Shown: positions 31,312 through 40,920, numbered from the stretch's first letter. The stretch: DNA of 48,162 nucleotides from Alphaproteobacteria bacterium (GCA_028868255.1 JAGWUY010000002.1:1-48162), one strand, 5' to 3'. Numbers and translations: made by a program. The notes: generated by a model not told the origin, from the sequence alone.

Positions 31312-33180
31312 ATGGCCGCTGAAAAAATAGACCGCGCCGAGCGCTTCAAGGAAGTGCTGGGAACCGCCATGAAATCCATGGCACATGATGCCGAATTGAC
31401 GGTGTCTTTCGGCAATGAACAGCCGCAATTGGTGGGCCACAAAATCAAATTGCCACAGGTTTCTGGTGCGGCAACCGAAAAAGATATTGCGATCACCCGC
31501 GGCCTGGCCGACAGCTTCACCTTGAAGCTGGCCAATCATTCTGATGCCGTGCACGGCAAATATATTCCCGAAGGCAAGAATGCCCGCGCTGTGTTTGAGG
31601 CGGTTGAACAGGCGCGCATTGAAGCTATTGGTGCGCGCGCCATGGAGGGCGTGGCCAATAATCTGTCGGCCATGTTGGATGACCGCTACGGCAAGATGGT
31701 GGTCAACCGTTCCAGCAACCGTAAGGATACACCGCTGGAAGAAGCCGTGGGCCTGATCGTGCGCGAAAAACTAACGGGCCTCAAACCACCTGCCGCCGCA
31801 CAAGCCTATGTTGACCTCTGGCGTGATTGGGTGGAACAAAAGGCCGGGCCAAAACTGGCAGGCCTGGAAGATGCCTTGTTGGACCAGCAGGCTTTTGCGC
31901 GCGCATCACGCGATCTGATTGCGGCCTTAGACATGGCCGATGAACTGGGCGAAGACCCAGATCAGGGCGAAGAGAACGAGGAACAGGACGCTGAAGACGA
32001 TTCCGGTAAAAATTCGGATCAACCTCAAGGCGAAGAACAGGAATCGGAGCAATCCGCCGCCGAGCAAATGGAAGATGCTGAAGGTGAATCAGAAGCTGCC
32101 GAAATGGAAGCGCAGCAGATTGATTCAGATGAATCCCCTGATGATGCAGATGGCGAGGAAATGCCGGATGGTGAAGAGCCTTGGCGCCCGCAATTACCGT
32201 TTTCCTCATTGGCCAATGACAATTTCTACCGCGTCTACTCCAACCAGTTTGATGAAGAAATCTGCGCCGAAGACCTGTGCGATGCGGAGGAACTCACACG
32301 CCTTCGCGCCTATCTCGACAAGCAATTGTCAAACCTGCAAGGCGTAGTGGCACGTTTGGCCAACAGATTGCAACGCCGCCTGATGGCCCAGCAAAACCGG
32401 TCATGGGATTTTGATTTGGAAGAAGGCGTGCTTGATGCTGCGCGTCTCACCCGCGTGATCACTGATCCCTTGCACGCGCTCTCCTTCAAAGTAGAACAAG
32501 ACACCAAATTCCGTGACACGGTGGTCACCTTGCTGCTCGATAATTCTGGCTCGATGCGTGGCCGCCCCATCACGGTGGCCGCAACCTGCGCCGACATTCT
32601 GGCGCGCACGCTAGAGCGCTGTGGTGTAAAGGTTGAAATTCTGGGGTTCACCACCAGAGCTTGGAAGGGCGGGCAGGCGCGTGAAAAATGGCTGGCAGGG
32701 GGCAAATCCGCCAACCCGGGCCGGTTGAATGATTTGCGCCATATTATCTATAAGGCTGCCGATGAGCCATGGCGGCGCGCCCGCAAAAATTTGGGCTTGA
32801 TGATGCGTGAAGGTCTGCTGAAAGAAAACATCGACGGTGAAGCACTGATCTGGGCGCACAACCGCCTGCTGGCAAGGCAAGAGCAGCGCCGCATATTGAT
32901 GGTGATTTCAGATGGCGCACCCGTTGATGATTCAACTTTGTCGGTGAACTCCGGCAATTACTTGGAGCGTCATTTGCGTCAAGTGATTGCTGATATTGAA
33001 GGTCGTTCGCCCGTTGAATTGATTGCCGTGGGTATTGGCCATGATGTGACACGTTACTACAAGCGTGCCGTCACCATCATAGATGCCGAAGAACTGGGCG
33101 GCGCCATGACCGAAAAACTGGCGGAATTGTTTGAAGAACATGACCAACAGCCCCAACCCCGCCGCCGCACCCGTCATTGA
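31312..33180 (+). CDS. cobT: Cobaltochelatase subunit CobT
   Basis: Acidic Asp/Glu-rich linker; [58 protein letters not shown]. Confidence 0.96.
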   Translation: MAAEKIDRAERFKEVLGTAMKSMAHDAELTVSFGNEQPQLVGHKIKLPQVSGAATEKDIAITRGLADSFTLKLANHSDAVHGKYIPEGKNARAVFEAVEQARIEAIGARAMEGVANNLSAMLDDRYGKMVVNRSSNRKDTPLEEAVGLIVREKLTGLKPPAAAQAYVDLWRDWVEQKAGPKLAGLEDALLDQQAFARASRDLIAALDMADELGEDPDQGEENEEQDAEDDSGKNSDQPQGEEQESEQSAAEQMEDAEGESEAAEMEAQQIDSDESPDDADGEEMPDGEEPWRPQLPFSSLANDNFYRVYSNQFDEEICAEDLCDAEELTRLRAYLDKQLSNLQGVVARLANRLQRRLMAQQNRSWDFDLEEGVLDAARLTRVITDPLHALSFKVEQDTKFRDTVVTLLLDNSGSMRGRPITVAATCADILARTLERCGVKVEILGFTTRAWKGGQAREKWLAGGKSANPGRLNDLRHIIYKAADEPWRRARKNLGLMMREGLLKENIDGEALIWAHNRLLARQEQRRILMVISDGAPVDDSTLSVNSGNYLERHLRQVIADIEGRSPVELIAVGIGHDVTRYYKRAVTIIDAEELGGAMTEKLAELFEEHDQQPQPRRRTRH

Positions 33181-33685
33181 GACGCAACGCTTGCGCCTGC
33201 GCGGCCACCACCTCAATGACTTTGAGCAACTGCACGCCAATTGGTCTGACCCAATGGTCTACAAATTCACCTCGGGGCGGGCCTCAACCCGCGAGGAATC
33301 TTGGAACCGTTTGATGCGCTATTTTGGTTATTGGCCAGCGCTGGGCTTTGGTTTCTGGGTGCTTGAAGAAAAGCACTCTGGAAAAATGCTCGGCGAGATT
33401 GGGATGGCGGAGTTTCACCGGGACATCGCCGAAGTGCCAGATGGTTTTCCTGAATTTGGCTGGGTGCTTGGCACCGCCGCCCATGGCAAAGGATATGCAA
33501 GTGAGGCCCTCACCGCGATCATGGCGTGGGCGGATGCAACGCTCAAGGCACCTTCAACTTTTTGCATCATCGATCCCAAAAACATCGCCTCGCAGAAGTT
33601 GGCGCAAAAATTTGGATTCATGCAAATCGCCGAGTGTCTCTATCACGACATGCCGTCACTTGTATTCAGGCGTGACCGAAAATAG
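33140..33685 (+). CDS. GNAT family N-acetyltransferase (RimJ/RimL type)
   Basis: [32 protein letters not shown]...[26 protein letters not shown]...[13 protein letters not shown]. Confidence 0.92.
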   Translation: MTNSPNPAAAPVIETQRLRLRGHHLNDFEQLHANWSDPMVYKFTSGRASTREESWNRLMRYFGYWPALGFGFWVLEEKHSGKMLGEIGMAEFHRDIAEVPDGFPEFGWVLGTAAHGKGYASEALTAIMAWADATLKAPSTFCIIDPKNIASQKLAQKFGFMQIAECLYHDMPSLVFRRDRK

Positions 33686-33721
33686 CTTCTCCGGCCCGCC
33701 TGAACTTCAGCTTTCAAAGCC

Positions 33722-34354
33722 TCATTTCACCTCGTGAAACATGTCCACTTTCGGGCGGCGCACCTTTTTGAGGTTCACCAACCAGTCATTGGCACCATCG
33801 CGATAACCCAAAGCCATCACAGCCACGCTGCGCAAGCCTTTTTCTTTCAGGCCCAATATCTCATCAAACTGTGCGGGGTTAAAGCCACCCATGCCCGTCG
33901 AATCCACCTGCAATTCAGCCGCCGCCGCAAGACCAAAACCAAGGCCAATGAAAGCCTGCTGCGCCGCATGGGCAAAATTCTGTTCAGGTGATTTGCCGGC
34001 AAAATTTTCGAGCGAGGATTTGCGGCGCTCAGTCAGACTGTCGCTCGCACCTCGCGTCGCCGCCATATTGTCAAAAACTTTGCCAAGGTTGCCTTCATGA
34101 ATATTGTCCCATGCAGCAAACACCAGAACATGAGACGCTTCTGTCAGTTGAGGTTGGCCGAATGCTGCTGCACGCAATTTTTCACGTATGGCAGGGTTGG
34201 TCACCACCAACACATCATAAGGCTGAAAACCGCTGGATGATGGCGCCATGCGAATGGCTTCCAAAATCTGGTCCAGCTTGTCTTGCGGCACTTTTTTGCT
34301 GGCATCATATGTCTTGGTAGCATAGCGCCAGTTCAATTGTGACAGAAAGCTCAT
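33722..34354 (-). CDS. NAD(P)H-dependent oxidoreductase, nitroreductase family
   Basis: LNWRYATKTYDASKKVPQDKLDQILEAIRMAPSSSGFQPYDVLVV...AHAAQQAFIGLGFGLAAAAELQVDSTGMGGF. Confidence 0.95.
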   Translation of the reverse strand: MSFLSQLNWRYATKTYDASKKVPQDKLDQILEAIRMAPSSSGFQPYDVLVVTNPAIREKLRAAAFGQPQLTEASHVLVFAAWDNIHEGNLGKVFDNMAATRGASDSLTERRKSSLENFAGKSPEQNFAHAAQQAFIGLGFGLAAAAELQVDSTGMGGFNPAQFDEILGLKEKGLRSVAVMALGYRDGANDWLVNLKKVRRPKVDMFHEVK

Positions 34355-34408
34355 TGCATATCCTTTTTATGAAACTGAATTGATTACATATGATTGAAAC
34401 AGAAAATA

Positions 34409-35053
34409 TCAAGCCCTGTGGCGCTCTAAAAACGCTTCCACGGTCAAGTTCTGCATATCGACAACAGCTTGCGAAAGCCGGTCATGTGGCCAATCCCACC
34501 AGCCAAGTGCCATGATCCGTGTACGGATTGATTTCTTGAACCGCCATTTGATGCGCTTGGCCGGAACGCCGGCAACAATGGCAAAAGGCTCAACATCCTT
34601 GGTCACCACAGCGCCTGCTCCCACCACAGCGCCATGGCCGATGGAAACACCCGGCATGATAGTAGAGCCATGCCCCACCCACACATCGTGGCCGATCACA
34701 ACACGCAAGGCCTGCCGCGCCTCACGAAAATTCTTATCCACCTTGGCATAAAGAAAATACTCATTGGGCCGATAGGTGATCTTGTGTTGCGAAATACGTT
34801 CAACCGGGTGCTTCAGCGCATTGATGCGCACATCGGCGGCAATGGCGCAAAACTTGCCGATGTCGGCATAGATCGCCTCTACATGGCGCTCAATATAGGT
34901 GTAGTCGCCCACCGTGGTTTCAGCCAGCAAGCAACGCTCAGCCACGTCAGTGAATTGGCCGAGAACACAATCGCGCAATAGGGTTGAGGAATGAACGCGC
35001 GGCGATCCGTCGCGCGGCGCGTTGATGGCATGGCGGATCTGTTTTTCGCTCAT
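34409..35053 (-). CDS. Hexapeptide-repeat acyltransferase resembling the phosphonate-metabolism (TIGR03308-type) family
   Basis: RPNEYFLYAK..., VVIGHDVWVGHGSTIMPGVSIGHGAVVGAGAVVTKDVEPFAIVAGVPAKRIKWRF...ALGWWDWPHDRL. Confidence 0.82.
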   Translation of the reverse strand: MSEKQIRHAINAPRDGSPRVHSSTLLRDCVLGQFTDVAERCLLAETTVGDYTYIERHVEAIYADIGKFCAIAADVRINALKHPVERISQHKITYRPNEYFLYAKVDKNFREARQALRVVIGHDVWVGHGSTIMPGVSIGHGAVVGAGAVVTKDVEPFAIVAGVPAKRIKWRFKKSIRTRIMALGWWDWPHDRLSQAVVDMQNLTVEAFLERHRA

Positions 35054-35065
35054 CGCTCAACCATA

Positions 35066-35099
35066 GCAAAAAGCCGCCCTACAAGAGAGCGGCTTTTCA
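35066..35099 (-). terminator. Intrinsic terminator downstream of rpmB
   Basis: Reverse strand AAAAGCCGCtctcttgtaggGCGGCTTTTT hairpin with T-run, just after the rpmB stop. Confidence 0.7.
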
Positions 35100-35116
35100 A
35101 AATTTCCTCAATAGAC

Positions 35117-35419
35117 TTAAGCGGCCTTGGCAGCAGAAGCAGCAACCTTCTTGGTGATCGCGGCCTTCAGCTTCTTGGCCTTGGCGGAAAGATCCTCAGC
35201 GCTAGCTTTCAAAAGGAATCCGTCCAAGCCGCCGCGATGTTCAACCGACTTCAAGGCGTTGGCGCTGATGCGCAAATTGTAAGACAGGCCCATGGCTTCG
35301 CTCATCAAGCTCACCTGGCACAGGTTGGGCAGAAACCGTGTCTTGGTTTTGTTGTTGGCGTGGCTCACCTGGTGGCCAGAAAGCCAGCCCTTACCAGTCA
35401 ATTCACAACGACGCGCCAT
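35117..35419 (-). CDS. rpmB: 50S ribosomal protein L28
   Basis: [69 protein letters not shown]. Confidence 0.98.
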   Translation of the reverse strand: MARRCELTGKGWLSGHQVSHANNKTKTRFLPNLCQVSLMSEAMGLSYNLRISANALKSVEHRGGLDGFLLKASAEDLSAKAKKLKAAITKKVAASAAKAA

Positions 35420-35478
35420 GTTAAATCTCCATACAAAAGAACGAGCCGGAAAAACCTTTCCAGCTCCTGTTGGCGCTG

Positions 35479-35507
35479 TCCTTAGCGGGCGGAAGAAGAC
35501 AGGTCAA
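35479..35507 (-). promoter_or_regulatory. Candidate housekeeping promoter for rpmB
   Basis: Reverse strand (C)TTGACC-N17-TAAGGA about 60 nt upstream of the rpmB ATG; CTTGAC is the usual alphaproteobacterial -35. Confidence 0.35.
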
Positions 35508-35814
35508 GCAAGAGCTGGCGACTCTTTATAAGAGATTGAAGAATCCTCCGTTCCAGCTTTGAGACAAAAGGTTAACGCGCCCGATAAGTTTCGGGCGGCA
35601 ATGCGCCCGCCATACCTTCCCACTTGTGATGTTTGTCCACAGACCCACAACAGATAGCGTGAACAAAACAAGAAAAAAGGCCAATCCGCGATTCGGGCGG
35701 TGTATGTTCTGCTTTGAGAACGCTTCGTTAATTTTGATCACGGACCGAGAGCGGCCGGATGCAGGTTTCATTAACTGGCGCACCAAAACGATTAATTCCG
35801 CCGTCCTAAAACAG

Positions 35815-35895
35815 CGTCATTCCCACGCAAGCGGGAATCTCTGATTGGTTTTGATCACCAGTAAAACCCAGATTCCCGCCTGCGCGGGAATGACG
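35815..35895. repeat. Inverted repeat (GTCATTCCCGCG-type palindromic element), 26-bp arms
   Basis: cgtcattcccacgcaagcgggaatct (35815-35840) versus agattcccgcctgcgcgggaatgacg (35870-35895): 24/26 complementary. Same family as 15125-15207. Confidence 0.85.
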
Positions 35896-36095
35896 AAAGA
35901 GGCCCAGCCATTGGCTCGCTTTGATCGCACCCTCGATTCAGAACAAATCCTGAATCTCTTCCCATCAGCGATTCGGGCGCTGTTCGTTCACCTTTGAATC
36001 CAAAACCAAATACCCTGCTTCAAATTGATACAATCATTGGATAATTCAGGAAAACCCAAACCTGCCATTGAGCTTTCACTTTAAACCACTAGATT

Positions 36096-39017
36096 ATGCC
36101 GACCATGCCAGCCCAACGCCCTGTCACGGCCGTTCTGGGCCCCACCAACACCGGAAAAACCCACCTCGCTGTCGAGCGTATGCTGGCCCATGGCAAAGGC
36201 ATGATCGGCCTGCCCCTACGGCTGCTGGCGCGCGAAATTTATGACCGCGTACGCGCCAAGGCGGGCGACCATCAGGTGGCCTTGATCACCGGCGAAGAAA
36301 AAATTATTCCGCGTGAGCCGCGCTATTGGGTCTGCACGGTTGAGGCCATGCCGCCTGATGTGGATGTGCCCTTTCTGGCGATTGATGAAGTTCAGCTGTG
36401 TGCTGATTTTGAGCGCGGCCATATTTTCACCGACCGCGTGCTGCACCGCCGGGGCTTCGAAGAAACCATGCTGCTGGGGGCTGGCACCATGCGCCCCATA
36501 TTGGAAAAGCTTCTGCCCGGCACACAGTTCATCAGCCGCCCCCGCCTGTCGAAACTGTCTTATGCAGGCCAGAAAAAGCTTTCCCGCCTGCCGCGCCGCT
36601 CAGCCATCGTTTGCTTCACCGCAGAAATGGTTTATGCGGTGGCCGAACATATTCGCACCCAACGCGGTGGCGCTGCCGTGGTGATGGGTGCCCTCAGCCC
36701 CCGCACCCGCAATGCCCAAGTGGCGCTCTACCAGTCAGGCGATGTTGATTATCTGGTGGCGACGGATGCCATCGGCATGGGCCTGAACATGGATGTGGAT
36801 CATGTGGCCTTTGCCGCCACACGCAAGTTTGATGGTTTTCAGTTCCGCAATTTAAACCCGGGCGAAATGGGCCAAATTGCCGGTCGCGCGGGCCGCTATA
36901 TGAATGACGGCACCTTTGGCGTGAGCGTTGAAGCAGAACCTTTTGATCAGGAAACCATCGACCGCCTCGAAAACCACAATTTTGATGCTGTGCGAACATT
37001 GCAATGGCGCAACCGCGATCTCGATTTCCGCTCTTTGGATGGCTTGCGCAAAAGCCTGGGATATTTGCCCAAAGTCGAAGGCCTTACCCGCGCCCAAAAT
37101 GCGGCTGATGTGACAGTGCTGGAGGCGATCTGCCGCAATGCCGATGTCTTGCGCCTGATTAAGACGCAAGAAGATGTGCGCCGTGTGTGGGAAGTCTGCC
37201 AAGTGCCGGATTACCGTAATATTTCACCCGCCGAACATGCTCATCTTGTCACCCGTATCATCCAGTTTCTTTTTACGGGAAACGGCTTCATCTCAGAAGA
37301 TTGGTTCGCCAAGCAATTGGCTTTGTCAGAAAATCTGGAGGGCGGAATTGATGCGCTCTCGACCCGCATTTCCCATGTGCGCTCCTGGACCTTTATTGCC
37401 AATCGCTCAGATTGGTTGGAAGCCCCGTTTTATTGGCAGGCCCGCGCAAAAGAAATTGACGACAGGCTGTCAGATGTGTTGCATGAAAGGCTAACGCAGC
37501 GTTTCATTGATCGAAGAACCAGTGTATTGATGCAGCGTCTGGCGAAGAAGGAAGGCTTAATGACGAATATAGACGCGAGCGGCGACGTTCATGTGGAAGG
37601 GCAATTTGTAGGGCGCATTCACGGCATGGTGTTTCAGCCCGATGCAGCTGCAGCAGGCAGCGATGCTCAAACGCTCAAAACAGCAAGCCAGAGCGCCATC
37701 ACGGTTGAAATCGGCCACCGCGCCCGCAACCTCACCATGACAGCCGATCCTGAATTGCGGCTCAATCGCCAAGGTGAAATCTGGTGGATGGGCGCCGTTG
37801 TCGGCCATTTACTTGCAGGCGATCATGCCTTGCGGCCCCGCGCTGAAGTTTTGGCTGATGATGTGCTGCAAGGGGCCCAGCGCGATGAAGTGCGCGAACG
37901 CCTGCAGAAATTTGTGAGCCGCCACATTGCCAGCCTGCTGGAACCTTTGATCAAGCTGGAAGAGGCTGAAGGATTTGAGGCGCCTGCGCGTGGCATGGCT
38001 TTCCGCATCGTTGAACATTTTGGCGTTTTACCGCGTGAAAAGGTAGCCGAAGAGGTAAAGGCCCTGAGCCAGGACGACCGTGCCAAGCTGCGCAGTTTGG
38101 GCGCGCGCTTTGGTGCCTTTCATGTGTTCCTCCCTGCTTTATTAAAACCTGCAGCCACAGATTTGCGTTTGCTGCTCTGGTGGTTGCAACATCAGAAAAC
38201 GACAGGTGCCACAGGCCATGTGCCAGCCCCACCGGCAAATGGTCTGACCTCCACCCATCTCGACACTGAAAAACCAGAAGGCTTTTACGGCATTTGCGGC
38301 TACCGTGTGTGTGGCAAACGCGTGGTGCGCGTGGATATGTTGGAGCGCCTGTCTGACCTGATCCGCGACCGTGTGTTCTGGAAACCACGCATTCCGGAAG
38401 AACAACGCCCGGCGGGTTCTGTGGAAGGTGGCGGTTTTACGGTTGTATCTGACATGATGTCACTGGTCGGCTGCTCTGGCGAAGAGTTTGATGAGATTCT
38501 GCGCAGTCTCGGCTTCCGCGACCAAAAGCGCAGCCTGCCAAAGCCTGTGCCCCCAGCACCTTCCCCGGCAATCGCCGCAGCACCTGTAGCCGAAGCGACA
38601 CCGGCTGCACCCGAAACCGCGATGGCGGAAATCCTGACTCAAGTTGAGGAACCTGTTCCTGCAACAGAGCCTGCAACTGCTGCTGAAGCCGCACCAGCGG
38701 TGGAACCAACACCCGTTGAAATGATTGAGGTCAATGTCTGGTGGCCAAAGGAAACGGGGCCCTTCCGCAAACAGCCCGAACGCCCTGAGCGCAAAGAAAG
38801 ACCGCCATTCAAGCGCCGCGAAGCCACAGAAGGCGAAGCCCGACCCAAATTCTCAAAGCCGGATCGCCACCGCCACAAGGGCAAACCAGAACGCGGTGAA
38901 TGGCCAGAACGCGGCGAACGCCCGGCTCCGCGTCCTCCGCGCCCCGAAAAGCCAATTGACCCCAACTCGCCCTTCGCCGCCTTGGCTGCACTTAAAGAAC
39001 AGCTCAAACAGAGGTAA
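36096..39017 (+). CDS. SUV3-like DExH/DEAD-box helicase with a long low-complexity basic C-terminal tail
   Basis: AVLGPTNTGKTHLAVERML Walker A, LAIDEVQLCADFERGHIFTDRVL, ATDAIGMGLNMDVDHVAFA, QIAGRAGRY; C-terminal Pro/Arg/Lys-rich tail. Confidence 0.9.
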   Translation: MPTMPAQRPVTAVLGPTNTGKTHLAVERMLAHGKGMIGLPLRLLAREIYDRVRAKAGDHQVALITGEEKIIPREPRYWVCTVEAMPPDVDVPFLAIDEVQLCADFERGHIFTDRVLHRRGFEETMLLGAGTMRPILEKLLPGTQFISRPRLSKLSYAGQKKLSRLPRRSAIVCFTAEMVYAVAEHIRTQRGGAAVVMGALSPRTRNAQVALYQSGDVDYLVATDAIGMGLNMDVDHVAFAATRKFDGFQFRNLNPGEMGQIAGRAGRYMNDGTFGVSVEAEPFDQETIDRLENHNFDAVRTLQWRNRDLDFRSLDGLRKSLGYLPKVEGLTRAQNAADVTVLEAICRNADVLRLIKTQEDVRRVWEVCQVPDYRNISPAEHAHLVTRIIQFLFTGNGFISEDWFAKQLALSENLEGGIDALSTRISHVRSWTFIANRSDWLEAPFYWQARAKEIDDRLSDVLHERLTQRFIDRRTSVLMQRLAKKEGLMTNIDASGDVHVEGQFVGRIHGMVFQPDAAAAGSDAQTLKTASQSAITVEIGHRARNLTMTADPELRLNRQGEIWWMGAVVGHLLAGDHALRPRAEVLADDVLQGAQRDEVRERLQKFVSRHIASLLEPLIKLEEAEGFEAPARGMAFRIVEHFGVLPREKVAEEVKALSQDDRAKLRSLGARFGAFHVFLPALLKPAATDLRLLLWWLQHQKTTGATGHVPAPPANGLTSTHLDTEKPEGFYGICGYRVCGKRVVRVDMLERLSDLIRDRVFWKPRIPEEQRPAGSVEGGGFTVVSDMMSLVGCSGEEFDEILRSLGFRDQKRSLPKPVPPAPSPAIAAAPVAEATPAAPETAMAEILTQVEEPVPATEPATAAEAAPAVEPTPVEMIEVNVWWPKETGPFRKQPERPERKERPPFKRREATEGEARPKFSKPDRHRHKGKPERGEWPERGERPAPRPPRPEKPIDPNSPFAALAALKEQLKQR

Positions 39018-39019
39018 CC

Positions 39020-39316
39020 CTGTCTCAGCGCTTGGATAAATGGCTGTGCTATGCCCGCTTCGTCAAACACCGATCTTTGGCTCAGGAGCTGATTGAATCA
39101 GGGCACATCCGCGTCAACCGTGTAAAAATCCAAAAACCGGCCCACGCGATCAAACCTCAAGATGTGTTGACCATCGCCATCCATAACCAAATCCGCGTGG
39201 TGCGGGTGTTGGGCGAGGCCGAACGGCGCGGCCCAGCAACCGAGGCAAGGCTGCTTTACGAAGATCTCATGCCTGACCCCCTCAAACCGCAAACCGACGA
39301 AAATATGGGTGCATAA
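39020..39316 (+). CDS. RNA-binding S4 domain protein (Hsp15-like), probable CTG start
   Basis: (L)SQRLDKWLCYARFVKHRSLAQELIESGHIRVNRVKIQKPAHAIKPQDVLTIAI S4 fold; GAGG 5 nt before CTG 39020. The ORF track starts at TTG 39032. Confidence 0.8.
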   Translation: MSQRLDKWLCYARFVKHRSLAQELIESGHIRVNRVKIQKPAHAIKPQDVLTIAIHNQIRVVRVLGEAERRGPATEARLLYEDLMPDPLKPQTDENMGA

Positions 39317-39376
39317 TCAACAAAGCGCTGCTATCACCCCTCCCATCAAAGGCCGAACAGGAAGACTTGACCCACC

Positions 39377-39715
39377 ATGACCTACATCGTCACTGAAAAC
39401 TGCATCAAGTGTAAATACATGGATTGCGTGGAAGTTTGCCCCGTGGATTGCTTCTATGAAGGCGAAAACATGCTGGTGATCCACCCCGATGAATGCATTG
39501 ATTGCGGTGTATGCGAGCCTGAATGCCCGGCTGATGCCATCAAGCCAGATACAGAGCCTGGCCTCGACAAGTGGCTGAAACTGAACACCGAATATGCCCC
39601 CAAATGGCCAAACATTACCGTGAAGCGTGATGCGCCAGCCGATGCCAAGGATTTTGATGGCGTGGCCGGCAAGTTTGAGGCTCATTTCTCGCCAAATCCC
39701 GGCGAGGGCGATTGA
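39377..39715 (+). CDS. fdxA: Ferredoxin FdxA (7Fe-8S type)
   Basis: [55 protein letters not shown]. Confidence 0.97.
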   Translation: MTYIVTENCIKCKYMDCVEVCPVDCFYEGENMLVIHPDECIDCGVCEPECPADAIKPDTEPGLDKWLKLNTEYAPKWPNITVKRDAPADAKDFDGVAGKFEAHFSPNPGEGD

Positions 39716-39752
39716 AGCAGGCTCACCTTTAGCGCGAATGGGCGGAAACTTA

Positions 39753-39770
39753 TTAACGTCTGTTAACCAT
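39753..39770. promoter_or_regulatory. Candidate CtrA-like site upstream of carD
   Basis: TTAACgtctgTTAACCAT: TTAACCAT matches the CtrA half-site, but the TTAA spacing is 6 rather than 7. Confidence 0.3.
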
Positions 39771-39882
39771 AATAGGGCAAAAAGGGGCGAAATTGAACCG
39801 TACACGGACGGTCTCGCCTTTAATTTTCCATAAAAATGTGCTACGGTCTTCTCATGTAACTGAGAAAAGCAACATTCTGTTC

Positions 39883-39909
39883 AATCCGGGCTTCTGGCTC
39901 GGATTTTTT
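39883..39909 (+). terminator. Intrinsic terminator or attenuator hairpin between fdxA and carD
   Basis: AATCCGGG-cttctgg-CTCGGATT followed by a T-run; 8-bp stem with one G-T pair. Confidence 0.55.
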
Positions 39910-39973
39910 AACGCCTCAATTTAAAGGGCCACAGATGTTCCAAATCTCGCTAAAAAAGAGGGCGATAACAGAC

Positions 39974-40870
39974 ATGGCAACCAAAAAAGCAGCAGCACCT
40001 AAGGCCAAGGCCAAAGCAGCCACGCCCAAACTGAAGTTGAAAACCAAGCCAGCCGCAAAGGCCAAGCCAGCCGCCAAGGCTGCTGTAAAGAAAGCCGCCA
40101 CGAAGCCTGCCCCCAAAGCAGCGGCCAAGCCGGCCGCAAAGCCAGCACCAGCCGCAGCAACAAAGCCTGCTGCCAAGCCCGCTTTGGCCAAGGCCCTGCA
40201 GGCTCATCATGCGGCCACTAAAAACAAGGCCGCCGCACCTGTTGCAGCGCTTGCGCCAGTTGCTGTTGCACCTAAGGCACCAGCCCCAGCTCCAAAACCG
40301 GCGCCTGCCCCGGCTGCTGCCAAAAAAGTGTTCAAGGTCGGCGAATTGGTGGTTTATCCCGCACATGGCGTGGGCAAGATTTCCAATATTGAAGAGCAAG
40401 AAATTGCCGGCGTGAAGCTGGAGCTTTACATCGTCGATTTCGAAAAGGAAAAGCTGCGTCTTAAAGTGCCAACCAACCGCGCCGAACAAAAAGGTATGCG
40501 CCATTTGGCTGATCGCAACCTGATCGAGCAGGCCATGAAGGTGATCCGTGGCCGCGCCCGCATCAAGCGCACCATGTGGAGCCGCCGTGCCCAGGAATAT
40601 GATGCAAAGATCAATTCGGGTGATGTGATTGCTGTGTCGGAAGTGATCCGCGATTTGTATCGTTCGGATCGCCAGCCTGAACAGTCATACTCTGAACGCC
40701 AATTGTTCGAACAGGCCTTGGCCCGCTTCGCGCGTGAACTGGCTGCCGTGCGCAAGGTGGATGAAGATCAATGCATCCGCGAATTGGAAGAATTTTTGGC
40801 CCGGAACGCCAAGCGCGGTGCTGCCGCTGGCGAAAAGGCGGATGAAGATTCTGCCGAAGAGGCCGCATAA
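39974..40870 (+). CDS. carD: CarD/CdnL family transcriptional regulator with Ala/Lys/Pro-rich N-terminal extension
   Basis: KVGELVVYPAHGVGKISNIEEQEIAGVKLELYIVDFEKEKLRLKVPTNRAEQKGMRHL...RARIKRTMWSRRAQEYDAKINSGD CarD core, preceded by about 115 aa of KAAAPKAKAK-like sequence. Confidence 0.95.
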   Translation: MATKKAAAPKAKAKAATPKLKLKTKPAAKAKPAAKAAVKKAATKPAPKAAAKPAAKPAPAAATKPAAKPALAKALQAHHAATKNKAAAPVAALAPVAVAPKAPAPAPKPAPAPAAAKKVFKVGELVVYPAHGVGKISNIEEQEIAGVKLELYIVDFEKEKLRLKVPTNRAEQKGMRHLADRNLIEQAMKVIRGRARIKRTMWSRRAQEYDAKINSGDVIAVSEVIRDLYRSDRQPEQSYSERQLFEQALARFARELAAVRKVDEDQCIRELEEFLARNAKRGAAAGEKADEDSAEEAA

Positions 40871-40888
40871 GCATTTCGCAATTTGAAA

Positions 40889-40920
40889 TAAAAAGGCCGG
40901 GCTCAACCCCGGCCTTTTTT
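40889..40920 (+). terminator. Intrinsic terminator downstream of carD (possibly bidirectional)
   Basis: AAAAAGGCCGGGctcaacCCCGGCCTTTTTT. Confidence 0.9.

Noticed and set aside
35526-35786. 86-aa minus-strand ORF with a TM-like stretch upstream of rpmB
   Set aside because: It ends in a region with a plausible rpmB promoter and carries the intergenic repeat; no SD or family signature convinced me.
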